Both the position numbers and the translations under genes were made by a program. Under the pieces are notes generated by a model that saw only the letters and a list, made by a program, of their open reading frames with translations, was not told the DNA's origin and searched no databases. From positions 1 through 64,000 of the forward strand of contig NZ_KN050692.1 in the NCBI RefSeq assembly GCF_000745475.1: 64,000 nucleotides of DNA, in the 5' to 3' direction. Positions 54,789-63,978 of the stretch are shown piece after piece. The DNA is from Allobosea sp. UNC402CLCol. GTDB lineage: Bacteria > Pseudomonadota > Alphaproteobacteria > Rhizobiales > Beijerinckiaceae. Numbering within the stretch: position 1 is the stretch's first letter; each line of letters opens with the position of its first letter.

Positions 54789-57608
54789 TCAGGCCAACCG
54801 CGCCAGCGCCTCCGCGATCTTCGTCTTGCGCGCTTCCGCCGCGGCCCTGCGCTCGCGATTCTCCTCGACGATCTCGTCGGGCGCGCGCGCCATGAAATCG
54901 GGGTTGCCGAGCTTCTTCTCGACCACCGCGATGTCCTGGTCGAGCTTGGCCAGTTCCTTGGTCAGGCGGGAGCGCTCGGCTTCGAGATCGATCAGGCCGG
55001 CCAGCGGCAGCGCCGCGACCTCGCCGCGCACGATGATCTGGGCCGACTGCGCCGGAGCCGCCGTTTCGAAAGCGATGTCGGAGACGCGGGCGAGCCGCTC
55101 GATCATTGGCCGCCAGCTCTCGATGGTCGCGCGCGTCGCGGCCGAGGCGTTGACGAGGACGAGCGGCGCCTGCGTGCCGGCCGGCACGTTCACCTCGGAG
55201 CGGACCGAGCGGATGTCCGAGATCAGGTCGACAACGAAACCGATCTCGGCTTCGGCCGCCGCGTCCTTGAGACCGGAGAGATCCGGCCAGCGCGTGAGGC
55301 AGACCAGCGCGTCATCGCCGGCGGCGAGCTTGCGCGGCGCGCCGGCCCCGGTCTTCTGGGCCCAGAGCTCTTCCGTCAGGAAGGGCATGAAGGGATGCAG
55401 GAGCTGGCAGATCAGGTCGATGACATAGGCAACCGTCGCCTGCGTCTCGGCACGTGCGGCGGCATCGACGCCCTCGCCCTGCAGCACCGGCTTGGCAAGC
55501 TCGAGATACCAGTCGCAGAACTGGTTCCAGACGAAGCGATAGGCTGCGCCCGCCGCCTCGTTGAACCGGAAGCTCGGGATGCCCGCCGCGATCTCCTCGG
55601 CGGCCTGCGCCGCCTCGCTCAGGATCCAGCGGTTGAGCGGCTGCTTGACGGCGGCGGGGTCGAAGCCGTCCGCCCGCGCGCAGCCATTGATCTCGGCGAA
55701 GCGCGCCGCGTTCCAGATCTTGGTCGCGAAGTTGCGATAGCCCTCGACGCGCTGCGTGCTGAGCTTGATGTCGCGCCCCTGCGCCGCCATCGCGGCCAGG
55801 GTGAAGCGCAGCGCATCGGCGCCGTACTGGTCGACGAGCACCAGCGGATCGATGACGTTGCCCTTCGACTTCGACATCTTCGCGCCCTTCTCGTCGCGAA
55901 CGATGGCGTGGATATAGACGTCCTTGAACGGCACCTCGTCCATGACGTTGAGGCCCATCATCATCATCCGGGCGACCCAGAAGAAGATGATGTCGAAGGC
56001 GGTGACGAGCGTCGCCGTCGGGTAATAATGCTTCAGCTCGGCGGTCTGCTCGGGCCAGCCCAGCGTCGAGAACGGCCAGAGCGCCGAGGAAAACCAGGTA
56101 TCGAGCACGTCCTCGTCGCGCGTCAGCGCGACGGTGTCGCCGTAATGCGCCATGGCGAGCGTCTGCGCCTCGGCCTCCGACTCGGCGACGAAGACCTCGC
56201 CATCCGGCCCGTACCAGGCCGGGATCTGGTGGCCCCACCAGAGCTGGCGCGAGACGCACCAGGGCTCGATGTTCTCCAGCCAGTCGTAGAAGACCTTGGT
56301 CCAGTTCTCGGGCGTGAATTTGGTGCGGCCGTCCTGGACCGCCTTGATCGAGCGCTCCGCCAGCGGCTTGACGTCGACATACCACTGGTCGGTGAGCCAG
56401 GGCTCGATCACGACATCCGACCGGTCGCCATGGGGAACCGTATGGCCGTGCGGCTCGACCTTCGCCAGGAAGCCGCGCTCGGCCATCATCGCGACAACGC
56501 GGCGGCGGGCGACGAAGCGGTCGAGCCCGTCGAGCGCCAGCGTCTCGTCGTCCGGCTTGGCGCCGGCCAGGAAATCCTCGTTGCCGGCGAGCAGGATGCG
56601 CGCCTCGCCGTCGAGGATGTTGACGACGTCGAGCTGGTGGCGCTTGCCGACCTCGAAATCGTTGAAGTCATGCGCCGGTGTGATCTTGACCGCGCCGGTG
56701 CCCTTCTCCGGGTCGGCGTAATCGTCGGGCACGATCGGGATGATGCGGCCGACCAGCGGCAGCACCGCCTTGCGGCCGATCAGATGGCCGATCGTCTCGT
56801 TGTCCGGATGCACGGCGATGCCGGTGTCGCCCAGCATCGTCTCCGGGCGCGTCGTCGCGACGGTGATGAAGGTCGAGGCGTCGTCCGCGTCGTAGGTCGC
56901 ACCTTCGAGCGGGTAGTTGAAATAGTAGAGGTGGCCGTTCGGGTCGCGATTCAGCACCTTGTCGAGCTTGGCCGGGTCGAAGGCCTCCTCGCCGCCGCGC
57001 TCCCATTTGAACGAGCCGTTCTTCTCGATCTGCAGGACCTCGATGTCGGAGATCGCGGTCTGGAACTTGGGGTCCCAGTTCACGAGGCGCTTGGCGCGGT
57101 AGATCAGCCCCTGCTTGTGCAGGCTGACGAAGACCTTGAGGACGGCGGCCGACAGACCCTCATCCATGGTGAAGCGCTCGCGCGACCAGTCGCAGGAGGC
57201 GCCGAGGCGGCGGAGCTGGTTGACGATCGTGCCGCCCGACTCCTCCTTCCACTTCCAGACCTCGGCGAGGAAGGCCTCGCGGCCCATCGTGCGGCGGTCG
57301 GTCTTGTTCTCGGCAGCGAGCTTGCGCTCGACGACCATCTGGGTCGCGATGCCGGCATGGTCGGTGCCGGGCTGCCAGAGCACGTCCTTGCCGCGTAAGC
57401 GCTCGAAGCGGCAGAGCACGTCCTGCAGCGTGTTGTTGAGCGCGTGGCCCATATGCAGCGAGCCGGTCACGTTCGGCGGCGGGATCACGATGCAATAGGG
57501 CTCCGCGCCAGGCTGAGCTCCCCTGCCCGCCTTGAAGGCTCCGGCCTCGTCCCAGGCCTTGCTGATCCGGGCCTCGACGGCTGCCGGCTCGAAAGTCTTG
57601 TCCATCAT
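54789..57608 (-). CDS. valS: Valine--tRNA ligase
   Basis: 939 residues. Class I synthetase with HIGH motif NVTGSLHMGHAL, CP1 editing domain between about 180 and 400, KMSKS motif GAKMSKSKGNVID and a C-terminal coiled-coil arm (AERSRLTKELAKLDQDIAVVEKKLG) that contacts tRNA. Two ATGs at 57608/57605 start it; the longer frame to 57734 has no match. A GC hairpin (57631-57650) is in its leader. Confidence 0.97.
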   Translation of the reverse strand: MMDKTFEPAAVEARISKAWDEAGAFKAGRGAQPGAEPYCIVIPPPNVTGSLHMGHALNNTLQDVLCRFERLRGKDVLWQPGTDHAGIATQMVVERKLAAENKTDRRTMGREAFLAEVWKWKEESGGTIVNQLRRLGASCDWSRERFTMDEGLSAAVLKVFVSLHKQGLIYRAKRLVNWDPKFQTAISDIEVLQIEKNGSFKWERGGEEAFDPAKLDKVLNRDPNGHLYYFNYPLEGATYDADDASTFITVATTRPETMLGDTGIAVHPDNETIGHLIGRKAVLPLVGRIIPIVPDDYADPEKGTGAVKITPAHDFNDFEVGKRHQLDVVNILDGEARILLAGNEDFLAGAKPDDETLALDGLDRFVARRRVVAMMAERGFLAKVEPHGHTVPHGDRSDVVIEPWLTDQWYVDVKPLAERSIKAVQDGRTKFTPENWTKVFYDWLENIEPWCVSRQLWWGHQIPAWYGPDGEVFVAESEAEAQTLAMAHYGDTVALTRDEDVLDTWFSSALWPFSTLGWPEQTAELKHYYPTATLVTAFDIIFFWVARMMMMGLNVMDEVPFKDVYIHAIVRDEKGAKMSKSKGNVIDPLVLVDQYGADALRFTLAAMAAQGRDIKLSTQRVEGYRNFATKIWNAARFAEINGCARADGFDPAAVKQPLNRWILSEAAQAAEEIAAGIPSFRFNEAAGAAYRFVWNQFCDWYLELAKPVLQGEGVDAAARAETQATVAYVIDLICQLLHPFMPFLTEELWAQKTGAGAPRKLAAGDDALVCLTRWPDLSGLKDAAAEAEIGFVVDLISDIRSVRSEVNVPAGTQAPLVLVNASAATRATIESWRPMIERLARVSDIAFETAAPAQSAQIIVRGEVAALPLAGLIDLEAERSRLTKELAKLDQDIAVVEKKLGNPDFMARAPDEIVEENRERRAAAEARKTKIAEALARLA

Positions 57609-57653
57609 CGCATCGCTCGAACGCAGAAAGGCCGGGGAACCTGCCCCGGCCGG

Positions 57654-57682
57654 AAAAATCACGGGCCAAAAGGTCTCGGCCC
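57654..57682 (-). terminator. Probable terminator downstream of dps
   Basis: GGGCC (57678-57682, minus) pairs with GGCCC (57663-57667) around a ten-base loop, followed on the minus strand by GTGATTTTTCC. The stem is short, so this is a moderate call for ending the dps transcript before valS. Confidence 0.4.
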
Positions 57683-57755
57683 TTAAGAGCCCATGCACGG
57701 GCCGCGCGTCAACGTTTTCGATGATGCGCCGCACCCTGCAAGGCCAGCATGGACC

Positions 57756-58313
57756 TTAGGCGAGGTTCGACTGCAGGAACCAGAGCGACTTGTCGAGCAT
57801 GCGGGAATAGGCGGTGAGGATGTCGGCGGAATCGGCATCGCCGGCCTCGTCGCAGGCATCGATCGCCTCGCGCACCTTGTTGCCGGCATCCGCGTAACGC
57901 TCGATCAGCGCTTTGAGATGGTCCTGAACCGGGACGATATCCGTCGGATAGGGCTTGAGCGACGTCGCATCGGCCGTCGTCTGCACGGTTCCGAGCGCAA
58001 TGCCGCCGAGCTGGGCGATGCGCTCGGCCACGGTGTCGACATGCTCGTCGAGATCGGCACGGAAGCCGTCGAGCATCAGATGGACGCCGATGAAGCCCGG
58101 CCCCTTCAGATTCCAATGCGCCTGCTTGGTCACCAGCGCCAGATCGATGCCGTCGGCAAGGCGCTCATTGAGCAGCCCCACGACCTTCGCCTTGGTATTC
58201 GATGCCAGCTCGATTCTGCTCGACTTGACGATTTTCGCGGGAGCCGATGTCTTCGCCACTGCCCTGGTGGCAGGCGCTGTCTTGGTTGCGGGATTTTTGC
58301 CGGACTTGGCCAT
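57756..58313 (-). CDS. dps: Dps DNA-binding ferritin-like protein
   Basis: 185 residues, longer than E. coli Dps (167) because of an N-terminal Lys/Ala/Thr-rich extension (MAKSGKNPATKTAPATRAVA...) likely to bind DNA. The ferroxidase region reads KQAHWNLKGPGFIGVHLMLDGFRADLDEHVDTVAERI with the intersubunit His and acidic ligands. It stores iron and protects DNA in stress. The ATG 58313 is supported by this composition; the upstream frame is not protein-like. Confidence 0.93.
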   Translation of the reverse strand: MAKSGKNPATKTAPATRAVAKTSAPAKIVKSSRIELASNTKAKVVGLLNERLADGIDLALVTKQAHWNLKGPGFIGVHLMLDGFRADLDEHVDTVAERIAQLGGIALGTVQTTADATSLKPYPTDIVPVQDHLKALIERYADAGNKVREAIDACDEAGDADSADILTAYSRMLDKSLWFLQSNLA

Positions 58314-58556
58314 GGGTGAGATCCCCTGAGGAAGGAAGCGGGGCCTGCGCCGGGTTGCGCGGCTCGCGCCCCTCCTACGCCTCAGACGATCGGTTGTTCC
58401 CGCCCCGCATCGCCGCGATGGCACGGAACCTCCGTCGCGCCGGACGGTTGCACCCACAAGATCAGCACGGGAAGAGCCCGCCCGCCGCGCCGGGCATTGC
58501 TGTCGCGCGCTCGGCGGCACCGCGCAACCGCAAGGTCAGATTGTGAGGACAGGCAG

Positions 58557-58787
58557 ATGAGATTACTGGTTCACGCCCTGGGCGCCTGGATCACCGTGGA
58601 AGCCGCATCCGGCCGCTACCCGCGCCCGTTCGCGATCGGCCTGACGATGCTGGTTTCGCGTCTCGGCGCACCGACGGCCGCGCTCGCGATGGCAGGTTTC
58701 GCGCTCAAGCGCCTCGACGAGGCAGGGGCCTTCGACGGCTTGCGGGCATCACGTCCGGCCGCGAGACGCGCTCGCAGCACCGAATAA
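58557..58787 (+). CDS. Small hypothetical protein
   Basis: 76 residues starting MRLLVHALGAWITVEAASG, with two weak amphipathic or membrane-like stretches (FAIGLTMLVSRLG, ALAMAGFALKRL) and an Arg-rich end. The start has GAGGA nine bases upstream. It converges on popZ with a six-base gap. No family is recognised; the composition is protein-like but coding is not proven. Confidence 0.4.
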   Translation: MRLLVHALGAWITVEAASGRYPRPFAIGLTMLVSRLGAPTAALAMAGFALKRLDEAGAFDGLRASRPAARRARSTE

Positions 58788-58793
58788 AGCTGA

Positions 58794-59381
58794 CTAACTG
58801 CGCCCGCCGCGCGCGACACGCTCGATCTCGGCCCGGACCAGACGCTCGACCATCAACGGCAGGTTGTCGTCGAGCCAGGTCTTCAGCATGGGCTTGAGCA
58901 TGTCCTTGACGAGATCCTCGAGCGTCCGCGCATTACTGCTGAGCACGGTGTTGGCAAGCTGCCCGAACGCGCTGGTGACGGCGGAACTCGCCTGATCCGA
59001 CAGGAGGCTCGCCATGTCGACGGGCCGCGGCGCCGGTTCCGGCTGGGGCGCGGCAACAGGGGCCGGCGTCGGTTCGACGGGGGCCACGGTCGCGACCGGA
59101 GCCGGCGGCTCGGACTCCTCGGTCTCGCGAAAATCGACATCAGCCTCGGCTTCAGCCGGGGCGGTGGGCGCAGGTGGCGGCTCGACGGCGGGAGGCGCGA
59201 CGAACGCGGCCTCCGTGCCGAGATCCAGCACGTCGTCGTCGATCGAAGCCGGCACCGGCTCGGGGGCCGGAGCCTCAACCTCGGCTTCGGCGGGCTTGGC
59301 TTCGTCGTCGGAAATGATCCGGCGGATGGAGGCGAGAATCTCCTCCATCGACGGTTCATTGGGCTTGGCTTGCGCGTTCAT
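58794..59381 (-). CDS. popZ: PopZ family polar organizing protein (DUF2497)
   Basis: 195 residues. The N-terminal conserved helix EEILASIRRIISDDE is followed by a Pro/Glu-rich, disordered linker (about 30-135) and the C-terminal oligomerisation helices (SAVTSAFGQLANTVL; LEDLVKDMLKPMLKTWLDDNLPLMVERLV). PopZ forms a polar condensate that anchors the chromosome origin and cell-cycle proteins in alphaproteobacteria. It sits between dps/valS and tolC, the usual alphaproteobacterial order. Confidence 0.92.
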   Translation of the reverse strand: MNAQAKPNEPSMEEILASIRRIISDDEAKPAEAEVEAPAPEPVPASIDDDVLDLGTEAAFVAPPAVEPPPAPTAPAEAEADVDFRETEESEPPAPVATVAPVEPTPAPVAAPQPEPAPRPVDMASLLSDQASSAVTSAFGQLANTVLSSNARTLEDLVKDMLKPMLKTWLDDNLPLMVERLVRAEIERVARGGRS

Positions 59382-59562
59382 GACAGTCTGGACCGTTGGA
59401 CAGCGCGCGCGCCGATGGAATCAACGCCGCTCCAAAGCGGAGTATTCCATGAGACTCCGGGCAGACAAGGCGGCAAAGCCTTATCCCACAGGAGAAAACA
59501 GCGCTGTTGCCCGAATGTGCCGCCCCTGCCCGGGGCGGCCTTGCGCGGAACTGTGCCGGGGC

Positions 59563-61047
59563 TCAGCGCCCGTCCGGGGTCTGGGTGCCCCACCAGAGGT
59601 CCTTGACCTGGTCGTAATGCTGCCGCGAGTCGTAGTTGGCCGTCTTCAGCTTCAGGGTCTGGGCCGAAAGCTTGCCGACCGCCGAGAGCACGGAATAGGA
59701 GGCGACTACACGGTCGCGCTGGGCCGACACCAGGTTCGACCGGGCGCTGACCAGTTCCTGCTGCGCGTTGAGGACATCGAGCGTGGTGCGCTGGCCGACC
59801 TTGGCCTCCTCACGCACGCCGGCGAGCGCCGTCGAGGAAGCCTCGACCTGGGCCTGAGCCGCGATGATCTGCGCCTTGGCGGCTTCGAGCCCGCCCCAGG
59901 CGGAGATGACCGCGGCGCGCACCGTGTCGCGCTGCGTGTCGACGTCGATGCGACGCTGCCCGGCCGTCTCCTTGGCCTGGCGGGTGCGGGAATAGACCAG
60001 GCCGCCCTCGTAGATCGGGATCGTCAGGGAGCCGACGATGCTGGCCGAGGTGCGGTTATCGCCGAAATACTGGTTGTCGTAACGCTGCTGGACCGAGCCG
60101 GTCAGGCCGATGGTCGGCCCGAGATCGGCCTGCGTCACCTTGACCTGGAGCTCGGCCGCGTCGACGCCATGGAGCGCCGCGATGATCGCCGGATGGCCCG
60201 CGAGCGCCTGGTTCACCGCCACGGGCAGCGATTTCGGCAGAAGGTTCTCGACCGGGCGGCCGGGGGCGAGCGAGCGCGGCTCGGTGCCGACATTCTGCCG
60301 GTAGCGCGCCACCGAGGTCTTCAGGTTCGATTCAGCGAGAATCGCCTGGGACTGCGCCGAGGACAGGCGGGCTTCCGCCTGCGCCACGTCGGTGCGGGTC
60401 ACTTCGCCGACCTGAAATCGGTCGCGCGTCTGGCGCAGCTGCTCCTCCAGAACCTCGACGTTGTTGCGGTTGAGATTGAGGATCGCCGTGTCGCGCAGCA
60501 CGTTCATATAGGAGGTCGCGGCATCGAGCAGCACGTTCTGCTCGGTGTTGCGCAGGGTTTCGCGCGCCCCGAGGACCTGCGATTCGGACTGGCTGATCGA
60601 ATTGCGGGTCTTGCCCGAGTCGAAGATGTTCTGGGTGATCTGCACGCCGGCGCCGCGTGGATTGAGCCGGGTCGTGAGGTTGTTATGGAAGGCGGACGAG
60701 GCCGCCCCGGCGGGAACCGACGAATCGAGGACGCTGGCGCCGATATCGGCGGAGGCCGTGATTCGGGGCCGATAGCCGGCGCGCGCCTGCGGGACGTTCT
60801 CGTCTGTTGCGCGCACCGAGGCGCGCTGGGAGTTCAAGGTCGGATTGCCCGCATAGGCGCGGGCCAAGGCCGCGTCCATGGTTTGGGCTTGCGCGGCGGC
60901 ACTCCAGCCGCCTGCAAGCACCAAAGCCAGAACGGCGCTGACGCCGAATCCGAAACTCTTCTTATCGCTTCGTCGTTCCACTGGACGCCTCTCGTGCGCA
61001 CTAAAGTCGCGCCCAGGCATCGCCCCAGCCTCGGCATAAGTTGTCAT
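59563..61047 (-). CDS. tolC: TolC family outer-membrane efflux protein
   Basis: 494 residues. A signal peptide (SFGFGVSAVLALVLAGGWSAAAQAQ) follows a 30-residue polar start. The two OEP repeats begin MDAALARAYAGNPTLNSQRA and, in the second half, VNQALAGHPAIIAALHGVDAAELQV. The C-terminal helical barrel/coiled coil region has RVGEVTRTDV-like FQVGEVTRTDVAQAEARLS and VGQRTTLDVLNAQQEL, the classic TolC equatorial motif. It forms the exit duct for RND and type I export systems. Confidence 0.94.
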   Translation of the reverse strand: MTTYAEAGAMPGRDFSAHERRPVERRSDKKSFGFGVSAVLALVLAGGWSAAAQAQTMDAALARAYAGNPTLNSQRASVRATDENVPQARAGYRPRITASADIGASVLDSSVPAGAASSAFHNNLTTRLNPRGAGVQITQNIFDSGKTRNSISQSESQVLGARETLRNTEQNVLLDAATSYMNVLRDTAILNLNRNNVEVLEEQLRQTRDRFQVGEVTRTDVAQAEARLSSAQSQAILAESNLKTSVARYRQNVGTEPRSLAPGRPVENLLPKSLPVAVNQALAGHPAIIAALHGVDAAELQVKVTQADLGPTIGLTGSVQQRYDNQYFGDNRTSASIVGSLTIPIYEGGLVYSRTRQAKETAGQRRIDVDTQRDTVRAAVISAWGGLEAAKAQIIAAQAQVEASSTALAGVREEAKVGQRTTLDVLNAQQELVSARSNLVSAQRDRVVASYSVLSAVGKLSAQTLKLKTANYDSRQHYDQVKDLWWGTQTPDGR

Positions 61048-61138
61048 TTCATACCCTTACCGGCGCTTCGAGCCAATGCAATGGCCGCGCCGGACTGGTT
61101 TCCGTGAACAGGTGCCGTAAAAATGCGACACCTTAAAA

Positions 61139-61777
61139 TCAAAAAACGAAGGCCGGCGGACGCCGGAACTCCGCCAGTTCCGGCGCTGCCGCGTCGAAAA
61201 CGGTACGCCCGGCAACAACATCTGCCGATTTCTGGTAGAGTTTCACGCGGGCGGCGCGCCCCTGCCCCTCCACCACGATCAAGCGACCTTCGGGACGCAG
61301 GAGCGAAAAGAGATTCCGCGGTTCGAGCTCGCAGGAGCCGCTGACGAGAATGGCGTCGAACGATCCCGCCGCGGGCTCCTTGTCGGCAACGGAGGCGCCG
61401 CTGCCGGCGGCCGCGAGTGCGGTGGCAGCCAGGGCGCGGGCTTCGCCATCGGGCTCCCACAACGTCGCCTTCGCCCCCATCCGGTCGATCAGCGCGGCGC
61501 CATAGCCCGTGCCGCCGCCATATTCGAGGACATCCTCGCCCGGCTCGATATCCAGCGTCTGGATCATGCGTGCGATCACCATCGGCGTCATCAGGGCCCG
61601 GCCCGTGCCCGGCAGCCCGATGGCCTGGTCGAGATAGGCGAGATGAGCCAGGCTCTCGGGGACGAAAGCCTCCCGGGGGACCTCGTCCGCAGCGGCCAGC
61701 ACGGCCCGGTCCGTGACGTCATAGGTCCGCAACTGGCAATCCACCATGTTGCGGCGAAGCCCGGTGAAACCTTCCAT
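61139..61777 (-). CDS. Protein-L-isoaspartate O-methyltransferase family protein
   Basis: 212 residues with the Rossmann-like SAM-binding fold: motif I LEYGGGTGYGAALI and post-I LWEPDGEA. The N-terminus reads NMVDCQLRTYDVTDRAVLAA and FVPESLAHLAYLDQAI, as in PCMT-type proteins next to tolC in alphaproteobacteria. A variant of the classical VLEIGTGSGY motif is used. Whether it methylates isoaspartate is not shown. ATG 61777 is chosen; the frame is open to 61921. Confidence 0.88.
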   Translation of the reverse strand: MEGFTGLRRNMVDCQLRTYDVTDRAVLAAADEVPREAFVPESLAHLAYLDQAIGLPGTGRALMTPMVIARMIQTLDIEPGEDVLEYGGGTGYGAALIDRMGAKATLWEPDGEARALAATALAAAGSGASVADKEPAAGSFDAILVSGSCELEPRNLFSLLRPEGRLIVVEGQGRAARVKLYQKSADVVAGRTVFDAAAPELAEFRRPPAFVF

Positions 61778-62086
61778 GCCCTGAACTCTCCGTCCGCGAC
61801 GCGGTCCGGCCGTAGCCTCAGACCTCTTGCCCGAAGCCGGCGCGGCACCGCCGCTCATGGCAGCTTTCTGTTCGAGTGCGGCGCAAAAGGCAAGCGCGCT
61901 CGCATCCCGCGAGCGTCGCATGCGCCTGCCGGATCGAGCGACCGGCGGCGGAATTTCCCGAAGAATGCGGCCTTCGGCTCGTAAGCTTTGAGCCTGTGCG
62001 GGCCGGGGGGCAGGTCCGGCACGACCTGCCCTGCCCGGGAACGAAAAAGGGCCTGAGCGATCTTTCGCTCAAGCCCTTGAATTCGC
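61778..62086. other. Intergenic region between the methyltransferase and tRNA-Asn genes
   Basis: About 309 bases. It holds the tRNA-Asn terminator (62044-62078) at its right end and presumably the methyltransferase promoter at its left. I see no gene or other structure that I can support. Confidence 0.4.
62044..62078 (-). terminator. Intrinsic terminator of the tRNA-Asn gene
   Basis: An interrupted stem with arms around AAGGGC and TGAGCGA/TCGCTCA (62049-62078), followed on the minus strand by TTTTTCG, directly 3' of the tRNA. Confidence 0.75.
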
Positions 62087-62161
62087 TGGCTCCCGGAGCA
62101 GGATTCGAACCTGCGACCAATCGATTAACAGTCGATTGCTCTACCGCTGAGCTATCCGGGA
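62087..62161 (-). tRNA. tRNA-Asn(GUU)
   Basis: A 75-base tRNA with encoded CCA. The acceptor TCCCGGA pairs with TCCGGGA, the anticodon loop reads CTGTTAA (anticodon GTT), and the T loop is GGTTCGAATCC. It is read away from the divergent tRNA-Cys and terminated by the hairpin at 62044. Confidence 0.97.
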
Positions 62162-62329
62162 ACGGTGGCCGGGGTAATAGCGGCGTGATCCCGACAGCGC
62201 AACCCCCTTTGCGACCGCAAAACACATCTTCATGTCGGACAGGTGAAAGATGCGATGCCGGGTTGCGGTGCGTCCCGGCTTGTGGTTATAGCCGCTCTCG
62301 CGGATGCGGCAGGGCCGTTTTCGCCGGAA

Positions 62330-62403
62330 GGCCTCGTGGCGGAGTGGTTACGCAGAGGACTGCAAATCCTTGCACCCCGGTTCGATTCCGGGCGAGGCCT
62401 CCA
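62330..62403 (+). tRNA. tRNA-Cys(GCA)
   Basis: A 74-base tRNA with encoded CCA. The acceptor GGCCTCG pairs with CGAGGCC, the anticodon loop CTGCAAA gives anticodon GCA, and the T arm contains GGTTCGATTCC. It lies 120 bases upstream of the photolyase gene, same strand. Confidence 0.97.
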
Positions 62404-62523
62404 AATAATCTTCTTGAAAACCGATCGTTTGGCTCCCGCGTATAGCGTCCGGGGCGATTGCGATGGCTGCCGCGCCGTTCGGCAGGCCACCGTCCGTCCC
62501 CCGAGAAGCTCTGGCGAGGTCCG

Positions 62524-63978
62524 ATGACGCAGCGCAGCCTGCACTGGTTCCGGGACGATCTGCGGCTCGCCGATAACCCCGCCCTCACCTGCGCAGCGGA
62601 ATCGGACGCCGTCCTGTGCCTCTATATTCTCGATGAAGACGGCGCGCGGCGCCCTCTCGGCGGCGCGGCGCGCTGGTGGCTGTCGCGCTCGCTCGCGGCG
62701 CTTTCCGCCGCATTGGCCCGCAAGGGCGGCCGGCTGGACATCCTGCGCGGCGCCCCGACGACGCTGCTGCCGGCCCTCACCGAGGCGGCCGGAATCGAGC
62801 GCGTTACCTGGAACCGCCGCTATGAGGCGGGATCGATCGCGCTCGATACGCGACTCAAGGAAAGGCTTTCCAGCGCGGGAATCGAGGTCCGCAGCTTCAA
62901 CGCCAGCCTGCTGAACGAGCCGTGGCAGGTGACGACGCGCACCGGCCAGCCGATGAAGGTCTTCACGCCCTATTGGCGCGCGGCGCGCGAGCGCGGCGAG
63001 CCGGCAGCGCCTTTGCCCGCGCCCTCCCGAATCCGTTCCTTCCTGCTGCCCGATTCGTTCGGGAAACGCGCGCTTGCCCTGGAAGAGCTCGCTCTCGAAC
63101 CGACGCGGCCGGACTGGGCCGGCGGCCTGCGCGACGCCTGGACACCGGGCGAGGACGGCGCGCGGGAGCGGTTGGAGGATTGCCTGGGCGATTCGCTTGC
63201 TGGCTATGCGGAAGGACGCGACCGCCCCGACCGCGACTCGACATCGCGGCTCTCGCCGCATCTGCGCTTCGGCGAGATCGGCCCCCGCCAGATCTGGCAT
63301 GCGCTCGGAACGGCGCGTGACAATGGCGAGGCGGTTGGCTCGGCGGCGGATGCCGAGAAATTCCTGTCCGAGCTCGGCTGGCGCGAATTCTCCTATCACC
63401 TGCTTTTCCACAATCCCGAACTGGCGACGCGGAATTACGATGCGCGCTTCGATGCCTTTCCGTGGAAGGCGGACCAGCAGGCTTTGCGCCGCTGGCAGCG
63501 TGGCCGGACCGGCATTCCGCTCGTCGATGCCGGGATGCGCGAGCTCTGGGCCACGGGCTGGATGCACAACCGCGTGCGGATGGTCGTGGCCTCGTTCCTC
63601 ATCAAGCATCTCCTGCAGGACTGGCGGGAGGGCGAAGCCTGGTTCTGGGACACGCTGGTCGATGCCGATCCGGCCAACAATGCCGCGAGCTGGCAATGGG
63701 TGGCGGGGTCCGGGGCCGATGCCGCGCCCTATTTCCGGATCTTCAACCCCGTCACGCAGGGGCAGGCCCATGATCCGAAAGGCGCCTATGTCCGGCGCTG
63801 GGTGCCCGAGCTGGCCGGGCTTCCCGACACAGAGATCCACGCGCCGTGGAAAGCCTCGGAGGAGACCCTGCGCGCAGCGGGCATCCGGATCGGCGAGACC
63901 TACCCTGCCCCGCTCATCGACCTCGCCCTCGGGCGCCAGCGCGCGCTCGACGCTTTCGCCACGATCCGCGGCCGTTGA
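62524..63978 (+). CDS. phrB: Deoxyribodipyrimidine photolyase
   Basis: 484 residues of the photolyase/cryptochrome family, class I. The N-terminal antenna domain starts LHWFRDDLRLADNPAL; the FAD-binding helical domain has TSRLSPHLRFGEIGPRQIW, the conserved WREFSYHLLFH, TGIPLVDAGMRELWATGWMHNRVRMVVASFLIKHLLQDWREGE and ASWQWVAGSGADAAPYFRIFNP. These are the FAD and lesion-binding segments of CPD photolyases. Light-driven repair of UV dimers is the expected role. The stop at 63978 lies 22 bases from the window end. Confidence 0.95.
   Translation: MTQRSLHWFRDDLRLADNPALTCAAESDAVLCLYILDEDGARRPLGGAARWWLSRSLAALSAALARKGGRLDILRGAPTTLLPALTEAAGIERVTWNRRYEAGSIALDTRLKERLSSAGIEVRSFNASLLNEPWQVTTRTGQPMKVFTPYWRAARERGEPAAPLPAPSRIRSFLLPDSFGKRALALEELALEPTRPDWAGGLRDAWTPGEDGARERLEDCLGDSLAGYAEGRDRPDRDSTSRLSPHLRFGEIGPRQIWHALGTARDNGEAVGSAADAEKFLSELGWREFSYHLLFHNPELATRNYDARFDAFPWKADQQALRRWQRGRTGIPLVDAGMRELWATGWMHNRVRMVVASFLIKHLLQDWREGEAWFWDTLVDADPANNAASWQWVAGSGADAAPYFRIFNPVTQGQAHDPKGAYVRRWVPELAGLPDTEIHAPWKASEETLRAAGIRIGETYPAPLIDLALGRQRALDAFATIRGR

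Noticed and set aside
57609..57660. Attenuator in the valS leader (57631-57650 hairpin)
   Set aside because: The GC hairpin has no T tract and T-box regulation is not expected in proteobacteria; left as plain leader structure.
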